14,272 nucleotides of DNA from positions 1 through 14,272 of the forward strand of contig JBOGDQ010000044.1 in the NCBI GenBank assembly GCA_050742975.1, given 5' to 3'. The notes under the pieces are model-generated. The model ran no database searches, was not told the origin of the DNA, and saw only the letters and a program-made list of their open reading frames with translations. The DNA comes from JBDTGE01 sp050742975. Lineage in GTDB: Bacteria > Actinomycetota > Actinomycetes > Mycobacteriales > Jatrophihabitantaceae. Shown here in pieces: positions 6,302 to 13,960 of this stretch. Within the stretch, counting starts at the first letter, position 1. Each line of letters starts with the position of its first letter. The position numbers and the translations under genes were made by a program.

Positions 6302-7351
6302 ATGAGCGCAACAACGCCCGCACTGGGGACCAAGCCGCAGCGCGGACCGCTCGCCTGGGTCGGCGCCTTCACCGGCTTCTATCCGGCCAGCGCCGCCGAT
6401 CTGGACGGCCTCGACCCGGTGGCCCGGTTCCTGTACGCGGCGCGCAGCGTCATCCTCGTCATCTCCGCCCAGGCGGCCGCGATCGCCGGACTGCTCGCGG
6501 CGACCGACCGTCGTTTCCAGGTGCTGCCGTTCGTGCTTGTGTTCGTCGGGTACGTCGTGCTGCACGCGATCAGCAACCTGAGCAACGACTACTTCGGCTA
6601 CAAGCGCGGGCACGACACCGAGGACTCGCCGCGCCGCCGGTACACGCTGCACCCGGTGGCCAGCGGGGCGTTCACGATGCGCTTCCTGGCCACGGGGCTG
6701 GCCGTGCTGGCGCTCGTGGCCGTCGCGATCGCGGCGTACTTCATCGTGCTGCGCGGCTGGGGTGCCGTCGTCCTCACCGTAGCCGGCGCGATCCTGCTGT
6801 ACGCGTACGACGCCGCCCCGCGTGCCCTGAAGGAGCTCGGGCTGGGTGAGCTCGCCGCGTTCCTGGTGTGGGGTCCGCTGATGATCGGCGGCGGTTACTT
6901 CGTGATCACCGGACACTGGTCCGGCGACGCCTTCCTCGCCTCCGTCCCGTACGGGCTCGGCGTCGCGTCCATCCTGATCGGCAAGCACATCGACCAGCGC
7001 GCCTTCGACACCTCGCAGGACCAGCGGACGCTGCCTGTGCTGCTCGGCGAGGCGGGCGCGCGGCGGCTGAACCTGACCGCCGTGGTGCTGATGTACCTGA
7101 TGACCGCGGTGGCCGTCGGGTTCGGCGCGCTGACGCCGTTCCTCGCCGTCGCGCTGCTCGCCGGCCAGCGGGCGGTGCGCGCCCTGCGTGTGATGTCCCG
7201 GCCCGCTCCGGCGTCGCCGCCGGAGGGGTACGTCGGCTGGCCGCTCTGGTACCACCGCGTCTGCCTGGTCCACAATCGCGCGTTCGGCTGGTTGTTCATC
7301 CTCGGCCTCGCGATCGGGGCGATCTGGCCCGGTTCGCGCGTCGGCAGCTGA
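6302..7351 (+). CDS. UbiA-family prenyltransferase, MenA-like
   Basis: This is a 349-residue polytopic membrane enzyme of the UbiA superfamily, which transfers a polyprenyl chain from its diphosphate to an aromatic or other acceptor. The first Mg-diphosphate motif is NLSNDYFGYKRGHDTED (92-108), very close to the form seen in MenA (1,4-dihydroxy-2-naphthoate polyprenyltransferase). The second is KHIDQRAFDTSQDQRTLPVL (228-247), ending in the family's RTLPVLLG. About eight hydrophobic helices are visible. No other menaquinone or carotenoid genes lie nearby, and the protein is longer than usual at the N-terminus, so the acceptor is uncertain; a separate UbiA family with another lipid acceptor is possible. 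The ATG at 6302 is preferred to the GTG at 6293, which overlaps the TAGGGT element. The last codons and stop fall in a 12-bp repeat found again 66 bp downstream. Confidence 0.88.
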   Translation: MSATTPALGTKPQRGPLAWVGAFTGFYPASAADLDGLDPVARFLYAARSVILVISAQAAAIAGLLAATDRRFQVLPFVLVFVGYVVLHAISNLSNDYFGYKRGHDTEDSPRRRYTLHPVASGAFTMRFLATGLAVLALVAVAIAAYFIVLRGWGAVVLTVAGAILLYAYDAAPRALKELGLGELAAFLVWGPLMIGGGYFVITGHWSGDAFLASVPYGLGVASILIGKHIDQRAFDTSQDQRTLPVLLGEAGARRLNLTAVVLMYLMTAVAVGFGALTPFLAVALLAGQRAVRALRVMSRPAPASPPEGYVGWPLWYHRVCLVHNRAFGWLFILGLAIGAIWPGSRVGS

Positions 7352-7420
7352 CGTTCGGCAGTGCCCGCGGAGGGCGCCTGGGCGATCTTGTTGCGGTTCG
7401 GTGATCCTGGCAGCTGACGT
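7343..7420 (+). repeat. 12-bp direct repeat spanning the prenyltransferase stop codon
   Basis: GGCAGCTGACGT occurs at 7343-7354, including the TGA stop of the prenyltransferase gene, and again at 7409-7420 inside the long inverted repeat. The copies are 66 bp apart. This suggests a local duplication or that the gene's 3' end was reshaped when the element arrived. Confidence 0.7.
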
Positions 7421-7431
7421 GCAACAAGATC
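7384..7431. repeat. Structured intergenic element, copy A
   Basis: A perfect 11-bp inverted repeat, GATCTTGTTGC (7384-7394) and GCAACAAGATC (7421-7431), encloses 26 bases including GTGATCCT (7401-7408). A related element with the same core and a compensated arm change lies at 12336-12395. It sits between two co-directional genes. It may be a palindromic dispersed repeat, an operator or an RNA hairpin. Confidence 0.7.
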
Positions 7432-7508
7432 TACAGCAGCGGGTGATCGATAGGTGCCGGTCCGTGGCGGCCCATGGAGCGGTCGAGGCCCGCTGACCGG
7501 CTGGCGGG

Positions 7509-7514
7509 TAGTTT
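7509..7514 (+). promoter_or_regulatory. Possible -10 element of the sugar kinase gene
   Basis: TAGTTT ends 7 nt before the ATG at 7522 and there is no Shine-Dalgarno. This fits a leaderless start, though the -35 region is not recognisable. Confidence 0.4.
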
Positions 7515-7521
7515 CTGCGCC

Positions 7522-8466
7522 ATGGCCGACCCCGTCCTCGCCGTCATCGGCGAAGCGCTGATCGACCTCGTCCACGGCGCGGACGGCACCGCCACACCGC
7601 GCCCGGGCGGCAGCCCGCTGAACGTCGCGATCGGTCTGGCCCGGCTGCACCAGCCGACCGCCTTCCTCGGCCGGTTCGGCGGCGACGAGTACGGCCGGCT
7701 CCTGCGTGCCCACGCCGCTGACTCCGGCGTCGACCTCCGCCGGGCGATCGCCGCCGCCGAACCGAGCACGGTCGCCGCCGTCCACCTGGACGATCACGGT
7801 GCGGCGCAGTACGAGTTCACCGTCGAGGGCACGGCCGACTTCGCCTGGACGGACGGCGAGCTGACGATCGGTCCCAGCGTCCGGGTCGTGCACTTCGGCT
7901 CGCTGGCCTCCTGGCTGCCACCCGGGGACGCCGTCGTGGCTCGCCGGATCGCCGAGCTCAACTCCGCCGGCGCCGCGGTGATCAGCTATGACCCGAACGT
8001 GCGCCCGCACCTGCAGCCGGACGCCGGCGCGGCGCGCGCGCAGGTCGAGGGCTCGCTGCGGCACGCGCACGTGGTGAAGGCCAGCGACGAGGACGTCCGC
8101 TATCTCTACGGCGACGAGCCCGTGGCGGACGTCGCGCGTCGCTGGCAGGCGAGCGGGCCCGGTCTCGTCGTCATCACGCGGGGCGCGGACGGTCCGCTGG
8201 CGCTGGCGAACGGCACGCTGCTCGCCCGGCCCAGCTTCCCGATCGAGCTCGTCGACACCGTCGGCGCGGGCGACGCGTTCACCAGTGGCCTGCTCGATGC
8301 CCTGGTCCGCCGGGACGTCACAACCCCGGAGCGGCTGATCCGGCTGACCGGTTCCGTGCTGGCCGACGTGCTCGACGAGGGTGCGCTCGTCGCGGCGATC
8401 ACCTGCTCACGAGCTGGCGCGAACCCGCCGACCCGTGCCGAGCTCATCTCGGTGGCCGCTCGCTGA
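7522..8466 (+). CDS. PfkB-family carbohydrate kinase, fructokinase-like
   Basis: This is a cytoplasmic ATP-dependent sugar kinase of 314 residues, the normal length for the ribokinase/PfkB family. The N-terminal substrate motif GGSPLNVAIGLARL (29-42) and GRFGGDEYG (50-58) are present, YDPNVRP (156-162) is as in fructokinases, and the C-terminal signature DTVGAGDAFTSGLLDAL (245-261) contains the catalytic base Asp251 and the anion hole GAGD. The terminal CSRAGANPPTRAEL (295-308) is also typical of fructokinases. Fructose is therefore the best guess, but related sugars or nucleosides cannot be excluded. The ATG at 7522 matches the family N-terminus; an upstream in-frame start would add 16 unrelated residues. 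No sugar transporter is adjacent. Confidence 0.92.
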   Translation: MADPVLAVIGEALIDLVHGADGTATPRPGGSPLNVAIGLARLHQPTAFLGRFGGDEYGRLLRAHAADSGVDLRRAIAAAEPSTVAAVHLDDHGAAQYEFTVEGTADFAWTDGELTIGPSVRVVHFGSLASWLPPGDAVVARRIAELNSAGAAVISYDPNVRPHLQPDAGAARAQVEGSLRHAHVVKASDEDVRYLYGDEPVADVARRWQASGPGLVVITRGADGPLALANGTLLARPSFPIELVDTVGAGDAFTSGLLDALVRRDVTTPERLIRLTGSVLADVLDEGALVAAITCSRAGANPPTRAELISVAAR

Positions 8467-8504
8467 AGCCGTTCGGCCGTTGCGATTTGCACAGCCGATG
8501 TCCT

Positions 8505-8510
8505 TATGCT
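8505..8510 (+). promoter_or_regulatory. Possible -10 element of the SGNH hydrolase gene
   Basis: TATGCT ends 6 nt before the GTG at 8517, with a possible -35 TTGCGA (8480-8485) at a long 19-nt spacing. It supports the GTG at 8517 as a leaderless start and a promoter separate from the kinase. Confidence 0.4.
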
Positions 8511-8516
8511 GCCGAG

Positions 8517-9387
8517 GTGTTCTCACGCAGCGCACCGCGTCGATGGCTCGCCCTGGCACTGACCGTCGCCGCGATCACGGCAAGCGCCGGATGCTCGCCC
8601 GCCAAGGGTGGCGCATCGACCAGCGACTACCTCGCGCTCGGTGACTCGATCGCCTTCGGCTTCCGGCCCTCGGCCGTAACCTCGCGCGCGACCTACGCTG
8701 ACGCGGGCAACTTCACCGGCTACCCCGAACTGGTCGCGAAGGCGACGGGGATGAGCGTGACAAACGCGGCCTGCCCCGGCGAGTCGTCGACCAGCCTGAT
8801 CACGGCCGGCGTGGCCGACAACGGCTGCACCGCGGCTGCCGGCGAAAACCCGGCCCGGGTACCGGTCGCACTCCCCATTGCACGCCAGGTATTCGGGCTC
8901 GCAGCTGGCCTTCGCCGTGAGCTTCCTGCGCAGCCACGAGCGGACCCGCCTGGTAACGCTGAACATCGGCGTCAACGACCTGGCCGTCTGCTATCGCATG
9001 ACACCCACACACTGCACCGGCTCGGCCGCGGCGACCCAGCTGGCCGAGACGAGCAAGAACGTGGCGATGATCTTCACGACGCTGCGCGAGCAGGCAGGCT
9101 ACCAGGGCACGCTCGTCCTGCTCACGAACTACCCGCCGAGCTACCTGCCCGCGCAGGACGCGCCGTACGCCGCGCTCGACGCCGCGCTCGCCACCGCGGC
9201 AAAGGAGTCCGGCGCGCGTGTCGCCGACGGCTTCGGCGCACTCCAGCGGGCGTCGACGGCGTTCGGCGGCAACCCGTGCCGGGCCGGCCTGCTCGTCCCG
9301 CTACCGACGGGCAAGTGCGACTATCACCCTTCCGCACAAGGGCAACAGCTGCTCGCCGACGCGGTCGAGAAGGCGATCGCCAACTAG
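8517..9387 (+). pseudogene. SGNH/GDSL hydrolase lipoprotein, frameshifted
   Basis: Two overlapping frames together make one secreted esterase/lipase-type protein. The first part starts at GTG 8517 with a lipoprotein signal (hydrophobic run, then ITASAGC lipobox) and block I LALGDSIAFGF, with its serine nucleophile. The second part, in the +1 frame, carries NIGVND (block III, catalytic-site Asn) and DYHPSAQGQQLLADAV (block V, Asp-x-x-His). The switch lies in the run AAAACCC at 8845-8851: removing one C gives a continuous GEN-RPGYR-SHSPLHARYSGSQL, which reads like intact homologues. Without it the first frame carries on in an unrelated reading frame and loses the catalytic Asp-His. The base may be an insertion that inactivates the gene, a homopolymer sequencing error, or less likely a +1 frameshift site. 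Both halves are otherwise undamaged, so any lesion is recent. The product would be anchored outside the membrane. Confidence 0.85.
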
Positions 9388-9398
9388 CGGCGCGCTCG

Positions 9399-9875
9399 CT
9401 ACATGTTGGCCGCGCCGGCGTTGATCGCCTCCCGGATTCGGTGGTAGGTGCCGCATCGGCAGATGTTGCGGATCTCGTCGAAGTCGGCGTCGTCCAGCGC
9501 GCCACCCTTCTCCTTGACCTTCGCGACGGCGGCCATGATCTGGCCCGGCTGGCAGTAACCGCACTGGGCGACGTCGACGTCCAGCCAGGCCTGCTGCATC
9601 GGGTGCAGGTCGTCGGGCCCACCGCCGACCGTCGCCGGCAACCCCTCGATCGTCGTCACCTCATCGCTCGCCTTGATGTCCTGGACGCGCACCGAGCACG
9701 GGTTGAACGCCGCGCCGTTGAGATGGCTGGTGCACGCCTTGCAGACGTCCAGGCCGCACCCGTACTTCGGGCCGTGGACGCCGAGGACGTCCCGGAGCAC
9801 CCAGAGCAGGCGCACATCTGCGGGAACGTCCACCGACACCGGTTCGCCGTTGAGCGTGAACTTGTATGTAGGCAC
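9399..9875 (-). CDS. [2Fe-2S] small subunit of a molybdenum hydroxylase (IorA-like)
   Basis: This 158-residue electron-transfer subunit belongs to the xanthine oxidase family. The plant-type ferredoxin domain has cysteines 40, 45, 48 and 60 (C-x4-C-x2-C-x11-C), and the helical second-cluster domain has CGYC (105-108) and ICRCGTY (138-144), giving all eight ligands. Length and layout match the alpha subunit of isoquinoline 1-oxidoreductase and related two- or three-subunit dehydrogenases. The usual CGAC around the first cluster reads CKAC here, a lysine next to the ligand. The GTG at 9875 has AGAGGAG 5 nt upstream. It follows the molybdenum subunit by 28 bp and is surely co-transcribed. Its stop lies 11 bp from the end of the convergent SGNH gene, with no terminator between. 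Confidence 0.94.
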   Translation of the reverse strand: MPTYKFTLNGEPVSVDVPADVRLLWVLRDVLGVHGPKYGCGLDVCKACTSHLNGAAFNPCSVRVQDIKASDEVTTIEGLPATVGGGPDDLHPMQQAWLDVDVAQCGYCQPGQIMAAVAKVKEKGGALDDADFDEIRNICRCGTYHRIREAINAGAANM

Positions 9876-9903
9876 TTGGGCTCCTCTAGAACGATTGGGC
9901 TCC

Positions 9904-12270
9904 TCAGAGCGAATGGTCCAGGCCGTCGGTGGGCTCTTCCGGGATCGGCGGGACGGTCGGCAACGGCGTGAAGCCGAGCGGGCCGTTGTGGTTGATCGGG
10001 AACTCGGTCGGCATCGTCCCGGTCGCCCGCCCGTAGGCGCACGCGACCGCGGCCATGGACGCCGCGACGCCGAACTCGCCGGCCCCGCCGGGCTTGTCGC
10101 TCGTCGGCGGGAGCACGAAGATCTCGACGTCGGGCGGGATGTTCCACTGGCGGGTGTAGTAGTAGTTGTCCCAACTGCCCTCGAGGAACTCGCCATTGTC
10201 CAGGTGCAGGCTGGACGTGAGCGCGAGGGCTATGCCGTCGGAGATGCCACCGAGCATCTGCGCCTGCAGGCCACGCGTGTTGATCGGTAGCCCTACGTCC
10301 ACCGCGAACACGACCTTCGTCACGCGCGGGCCGGTGAACGCGTTCTCGATCTTGCGGTTGACGGTCTGCGGGCGGCAGTCGATCTCGACGAGTGCAGCCG
10401 TCACGCCCTTGTACTCGGCGTGGAACGCGATGCCCTGCGCGGTGCCGGCCGGCATCGTCCGACCCCAGCTGCCGGCGTTCGCGACCTTGTCCAGCACGGC
10501 GCGGCCCCGGGCGTTCTTCAGGAACGAGCGGCGGAATTGGTACGGATCCCTGTTCATCGCCTGGGCCAGCCGGTCGGTGATCAGCTCCTGCGCGACGCAG
10601 ACGTTCGGCGAGTAGACGTTGCGCATGCTGCCGGTGTGGAACGTGTCGTACGTGTACACCTCGTTGAGCAGCTGCGAGGTGAGTCCGTAGTTGTACGAGA
10701 CGCTCGCCGTCAGCTCGAACACGGTCTCCGAGAAGCCGAGGAAGTTCCCGCCGGGAAGCTGGGTGGCCAGCGCGGTGATGATCTCGCCCAGGCCGTGCGT
10801 GAAGTCGGTCGACACGCTGGTGTGCCGCTGCTCGTAGGTCAGCACCTGGTCGAGCAGGTAGCTGGCCCGCACCCGGGACGTGCACATCGGGTGCGTGCGC
10901 CCGTGCCGGAAGTCGTCGGTGCGGTGCCACATGAGCTTGACCGGCTTGCCCATCTTCTGCGAGACCTCGGCCGCCTCCAGGGCGGCGTCGAAGAACAGGT
11001 GCCGGCCGAACGAGCCGCCACCCTCGACGACGTGGCAGGTCACCCGGTCCTGCGGCAGCCCGAGCTTGAGCGCGATCGTCTGCTGCGCGGTGATCGGGGA
11101 CTTCAGGCTGGACCAGATCTCGGCGCTGTCGGCGCGCACGTCGGCGATCGCACAGTTCGTCTCGAGTGGGCTGTTGCTGGCGAAGTAGAAGGTGAACTCG
11201 CCGTCGATCGTCTTGGCGAGCGGGTTCTTCGGGACGGCGAGCGGGACCTGCGAGTCGCGGAGCTTCTGCAGCACTGTCGCGTCGGACTCTTCGTCGACCG
11301 TGCCGGGTCCCCACGTCACCGTCAGCGCGTCGACGGCGTCGATGCACTGGCCGAAGGTCCGGCCGCGAACCGCGATCCCGGTCGAGACGATCGCTACGTC
11401 GGTGATGCCGGGCATCGCCTTGACGGCGGTCAGGTTCCGCACCGACCGCACGGTGCCGTTGATCGTCGGCGGGCGGCAGAGCATCGTCGGCAGCGCGTCC
11501 GGGACGTCGAGGTCCATGGTGAACTGCTTGCGTCCGGTGACGGCGGCCAACGCGTCCACGCGGTTCTGCGCCGTCCCGATCACGGTGAACTCCGAGGCGG
11601 GCTTGAGCGTGACGGGCACCGTGGTCGAGGTGCTCGCGGCGGCCGCGCGCGCGAGTGACCCGTAGGTCGCCGTGCGACCGGACCTCGATCTGACGACGCC
11701 GTCCCTCGTCGTCAGGGTCGATGCGGGTACGCCCCACTGCTTCGCCGCCGCCTGCACCAGCCGCAGCCGGGCGGTGGCCGCGGCCGTGCGGACCGGGTGG
11801 TACAGGGCCCGGATCGAGTTGGACCCGCCCGTCAGCTGGTTGAACAGCAGCTCCGGACGGGCGTCGGCCAGCGTCACGTCGATCCTGGCTATAGGCAGGT
11901 CGAGCTCCTCGGCGATCAGCATGGCGATCGAGGTGGTCAGGCCCTGGCCGACCTCGGCTCGGGGCAGCGCGAAGCTGGCCGCGCCGTCGTCGTCGAGGCC
12001 GATCGCGATCAGGTTCGACGTCGGCAGCGCCGCGAGCACGAGCAGGTCGCCGAGGTCCATCAGGTCGGACGGCTCGGGGAGGGACGGGATCGACGCTTGC
12101 GCGTCCTGCGGATGTGCGAGGTCCGATCCCAGTTGCGCGGCGACGACGAGGGTTGGCGCGGCGAGCACGAAGCCGAGGAAGCGCCGCCTCCCGATGCCTG
12201 CTGGTGCTGCCCCGTCCTCGGTTCGCCGCGGCGTCCGGCGCCGATCGGATGTCCGGTTGGTAGCGGTCAT
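9904..12270 (-). CDS. Molybdopterin-binding large subunit, Tat-exported (IorB-like)
   Basis: This 788-residue catalytic subunit belongs to the xanthine dehydrogenase/aldehyde oxidoreductase family and is closest in design to the beta subunit of isoquinoline 1-oxidoreductase. A twin-arginine signal RRRFLG (28-33) with a hydrophobic stretch to ~47 exports the folded enzyme; the small subunit would be carried along. Cofactor-binding motifs are GGGSFGR (417-423) and the C-terminal GGAGEFG (728-734), in which Glu732 occupies the catalytic glutamate position. LETNCAIADV (369-378) and SMRNVYSPN (548-556) also fit the family. The ATG at 12270 has GAAGGGA upstream. No FAD subunit, XdhC-type maturation factor or molybdenum cofactor gene is visible, so electrons probably pass from the [2Fe-2S] subunit to a cytochrome or other external acceptor. 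The substrate (an N-heterocycle or aldehyde) cannot be deduced. Confidence 0.93.
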   Translation of the reverse strand: MTATNRTSDRRRTPRRTEDGAAPAGIGRRRFLGFVLAAPTLVVAAQLGSDLAHPQDAQASIPSLPEPSDLMDLGDLLVLAALPTSNLIAIGLDDDGAASFALPRAEVGQGLTTSIAMLIAEELDLPIARIDVTLADARPELLFNQLTGGSNSIRALYHPVRTAAATARLRLVQAAAKQWGVPASTLTTRDGVVRSRSGRTATYGSLARAAAASTSTTVPVTLKPASEFTVIGTAQNRVDALAAVTGRKQFTMDLDVPDALPTMLCRPPTINGTVRSVRNLTAVKAMPGITDVAIVSTGIAVRGRTFGQCIDAVDALTVTWGPGTVDEESDATVLQKLRDSQVPLAVPKNPLAKTIDGEFTFYFASNSPLETNCAIADVRADSAEIWSSLKSPITAQQTIALKLGLPQDRVTCHVVEGGGSFGRHLFFDAALEAAEVSQKMGKPVKLMWHRTDDFRHGRTHPMCTSRVRASYLLDQVLTYEQRHTSVSTDFTHGLGEIITALATQLPGGNFLGFSETVFELTASVSYNYGLTSQLLNEVYTYDTFHTGSMRNVYSPNVCVAQELITDRLAQAMNRDPYQFRRSFLKNARGRAVLDKVANAGSWGRTMPAGTAQGIAFHAEYKGVTAALVEIDCRPQTVNRKIENAFTGPRVTKVVFAVDVGLPINTRGLQAQMLGGISDGIALALTSSLHLDNGEFLEGSWDNYYYTRQWNIPPDVEIFVLPPTSDKPGGAGEFGVAASMAAVACAYGRATGTMPTEFPINHNGPLGFTPLPTVPPIPEEPTDGLDHSL

Positions 12271-12335
12271 CGACGATCCCTTCGGGTCGATCGGCTCGGG
12301 GCATTCCGCGCGGATCAGATAAGTCGGGCATTCGT

Positions 12336-12395
12336 GCGCTTGCTGCAGTATTGCGACGGTGGCGTGTGATCCTCGCAAAATCGTGCAACAAGCGC
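12336..12395. repeat. Structured intergenic element, copy B
   Basis: GCGCTTGCTGCA (12336-12347) is the inverted complement of TGCAACAAGCGC (12384-12395) with one mismatch; the spacer is 36 bp and contains GTGATCCT (12366-12373). Compared with copy A at 7384-7431, the core CTTG-TGC/GCAACAAG and GTGATCCT are kept while the outer three bases of both arms change together (GAT/ATC to GCG/CGC). It lies in the 205-bp divergent region between the molybdenum enzyme operon and the MFS gene. Confidence 0.65.
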
Positions 12396-12475
12396 GCGAC
12401 GTGCCAACAGCCGTTCGTAGCAGGCGCGCTCGCCGGTCCCGGGGGGCGAGGGCCGGCCTGAGAGGATGACCGGCC

Positions 12476-13720
12476 GTGACGACCGCCGACCCCGAGGTGA
12501 CGCTCGGCGAGCCCACCGACCGGGTGCCCCGTGGCTGGACGGTCCGGTTCGGGTTGCTGTGGTTCGGCTTATGGATGGCCAACCTGGCCCCGGTGCAACT
12601 CGTGTTGCCGAACCAGTTCGACGCGCTCGATCATGCGCACAAGGTGCGCGACTTCGGCCTGGTCAGCGGGCTCACCGGCATCGCGGCGCTCCTCACGCTG
12701 CCGCTGTTCGGCGCGCTGTGTGACCGCACGCGCGCGCACTTCGGGCGGCGGCGGATCTGGATGGCCGGTGGCACCGCGGTGTTCGCCGTCGGGCTGCTGC
12801 TCACCGGCGTGCAGTCGACGTGGTGGGCGGTCGGGCTGGCCTGGCTGCTCGCGACGCTCGGGATCAACATGGCGGCCGCCGGGCTCACCGCTGCGATCGC
12901 CGACGCGGTGCCCGAAGAGCAGCGCGGTGCGATCTCGGCTGCGATCTACGGGCCGCAGGCGGTGGGCATCCTGGTCGGTGTCGGCGTCCTGACAGCCTTG
13001 AACAACTCGGGCGTCTGGGGATACCTGTTCCTGAGCGCCGCGCTGCTCGCGTGCGCCGTCCCGTTCCTGCGCTACTACCGGGACGTCCCGGCAGCGGCTG
13101 AGTCACCAGCGCTCTCGCTGCGCTCGATCGTGGCCGGGATGTGGATCGACCCGCGGGTCAACCGGGACTTCGCGTGGGCGTTCGGTGGGCGGCTGCTCGT
13201 CAACCTCGGCAACGCGTTCGGAACGACCTACCTGCTGTACTTCCTGCAGGACGACCTGAAGCTGTACGACCCGGACAGCGGCCTGCTCGAACTCACCCTG
13301 GTGTACCTGGTGTTCACGCTGATCGCGACCGTCCTCGGCGGCTGGTTGTCCGACCGCACCGGCCGGCGCCGCGCGTTCGCCGCGACGGCCGCGGTGTTGC
13401 AGGCGATCGCGTCGTTCCAGCTGACGTTCTTCGCGTCGTTCGGCATGGCGCTGGTCGCGGCTGCGTTCCTGGGCGCCGGGTACGGCGCGTACATGTCGGT
13501 GGACCAGGCGCTCGTGACCGCCGTGCTGCCTGATGCGATGTCGCGCGCGAAGGACCTCGGGATCATGAACGTGGGGTCGGTAGGACCGCAGGCACTCGCA
13601 CCGCTCGGTGCGTCGCTGATCATCGGGACGCTCGGGGGTTATCCGGTGCTGTTCGGCACTGCCGGGGTGACGACCGTGATCGGTGCGCTCATGGTCTACC
13701 GGGTGCGCTCCGTGCGGTAG
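12476..13720 (+). CDS. MFS transporter
   Basis: This 414-residue major facilitator has about twelve membrane helices. Motif A occurs in both halves: GALCDRTRAHFGRRR (79-93) between helices 2 and 3, and GGWLSDRTGRRRAF (288-301) in the second half. The inserted TRAHF and the general pattern recall sugar/glycoside-cation symporter-like MFS members rather than drug pumps, but I cannot name a substrate. The start is the GTG at 12476, with AGAGG about 10 nt upstream. It is divergent from the Tat-exported molybdenum enzyme with a 205-bp shared upstream region, so uptake of that enzyme's substrate or product is possible but unproven. The frame stays open for 63 further codons after its TAG, which I regard as chance in GC-rich DNA. 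Confidence 0.9.
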   Translation: MTTADPEVTLGEPTDRVPRGWTVRFGLLWFGLWMANLAPVQLVLPNQFDALDHAHKVRDFGLVSGLTGIAALLTLPLFGALCDRTRAHFGRRRIWMAGGTAVFAVGLLLTGVQSTWWAVGLAWLLATLGINMAAAGLTAAIADAVPEEQRGAISAAIYGPQAVGILVGVGVLTALNNSGVWGYLFLSAALLACAVPFLRYYRDVPAAAESPALSLRSIVAGMWIDPRVNRDFAWAFGGRLLVNLGNAFGTTYLLYFLQDDLKLYDPDSGLLELTLVYLVFTLIATVLGGWLSDRTGRRRAFAATAAVLQAIASFQLTFFASFGMALVAAAFLGAGYGAYMSVDQALVTAVLPDAMSRAKDLGIMNVGSVGPQALAPLGASLIIGTLGGYPVLFGTAGVTTVIGALMVYRVRSVR

Positions 13721-13747
13721 GTATCTGTCTCGCTCTGGTTGCGTTTC

Positions 13748-13819
13748 GTCAACTGCGGCGCCGACGAGGAGTTGGGTCTTGGTCGCGGTTGGGTCAACTG
13801 CAGCAGCGACGAGGAGTTG
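13748..13819. repeat. Imperfect 27-bp direct repeat, period 45 bp
   Basis: The copies at 13748-13774 and 13793-13819 agree at 24 of 27 positions. Each starts GTCAACTGC and ends CGACGAGGAGTTG, and each carries internal CAACT...AGTTG arms that could form a small hairpin. The 240-bp region between the MFS gene and the DUF222 gene otherwise holds only the promoter and one further palindrome. Confidence 0.8.
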
Positions 13820-13898
13820 TTCTCGGGGTCGGTCCGCGTTGCTGGCCTTCTGGCTCGCTGTTGGTCGCCTTCGCGTCTCGGCCGCTTTCGAGAGAATT

Positions 13899-13915
13899 GC
13901 CTTACGGAATAAGGC
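13899..13915. promoter_or_regulatory. Palindrome just upstream of the DUF222 promoter
   Basis: GCCTTA-cggaa-TAAGGC is a perfect 6-bp inverted repeat ending 8 nt before the -35. It has no U-tract following on the plus strand, so an operator is as likely as a weak terminator for the MFS gene. Confidence 0.4.
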
Positions 13916-13923
13916 GAAAACGC

Positions 13924-13953
13924 TTGACATTGGCTGATGTCTGATGGCATAAT
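13924..13953 (+). promoter_or_regulatory. Near-consensus leaderless promoter of the DUF222 gene
   Basis: TTGACA (13924-13929), an 18-nt spacer and CATAAT (13948-13953) make the best promoter in the window, eleven of twelve consensus bases. The -10 ends 7 nt before the ATG at 13961 and no Shine-Dalgarno is present, so the transcript should begin at the start codon. The surrounding AT-richness contrasts with the GC-rich genes. Confidence 0.8.
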
Positions 13954-13960
13954 AGGGCCT

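Noticed and set aside
9388..9398. Possible terminator between the convergent SGNH and [2Fe-2S] genes.
   Set aside because: Only 11 bp separate the stops and no stem is seen; the genes may simply run into each other.
9656..12391. A 911-residue frame on the minus strand overlapping the molybdenum enzyme.
   Set aside because: It is an arginine/proline-rich shadow of the large-subunit gene with no domain of its own.
13721..13912. Open 63-codon extension of the second MFS gene after its TAG, including a repeated VNC-x-x-DEEL.
   Set aside because: GC-rich frames stay open by chance, the MFS protein already has full length, and no readthrough signal is visible; the peptide repeat simply follows from the DNA repeat.
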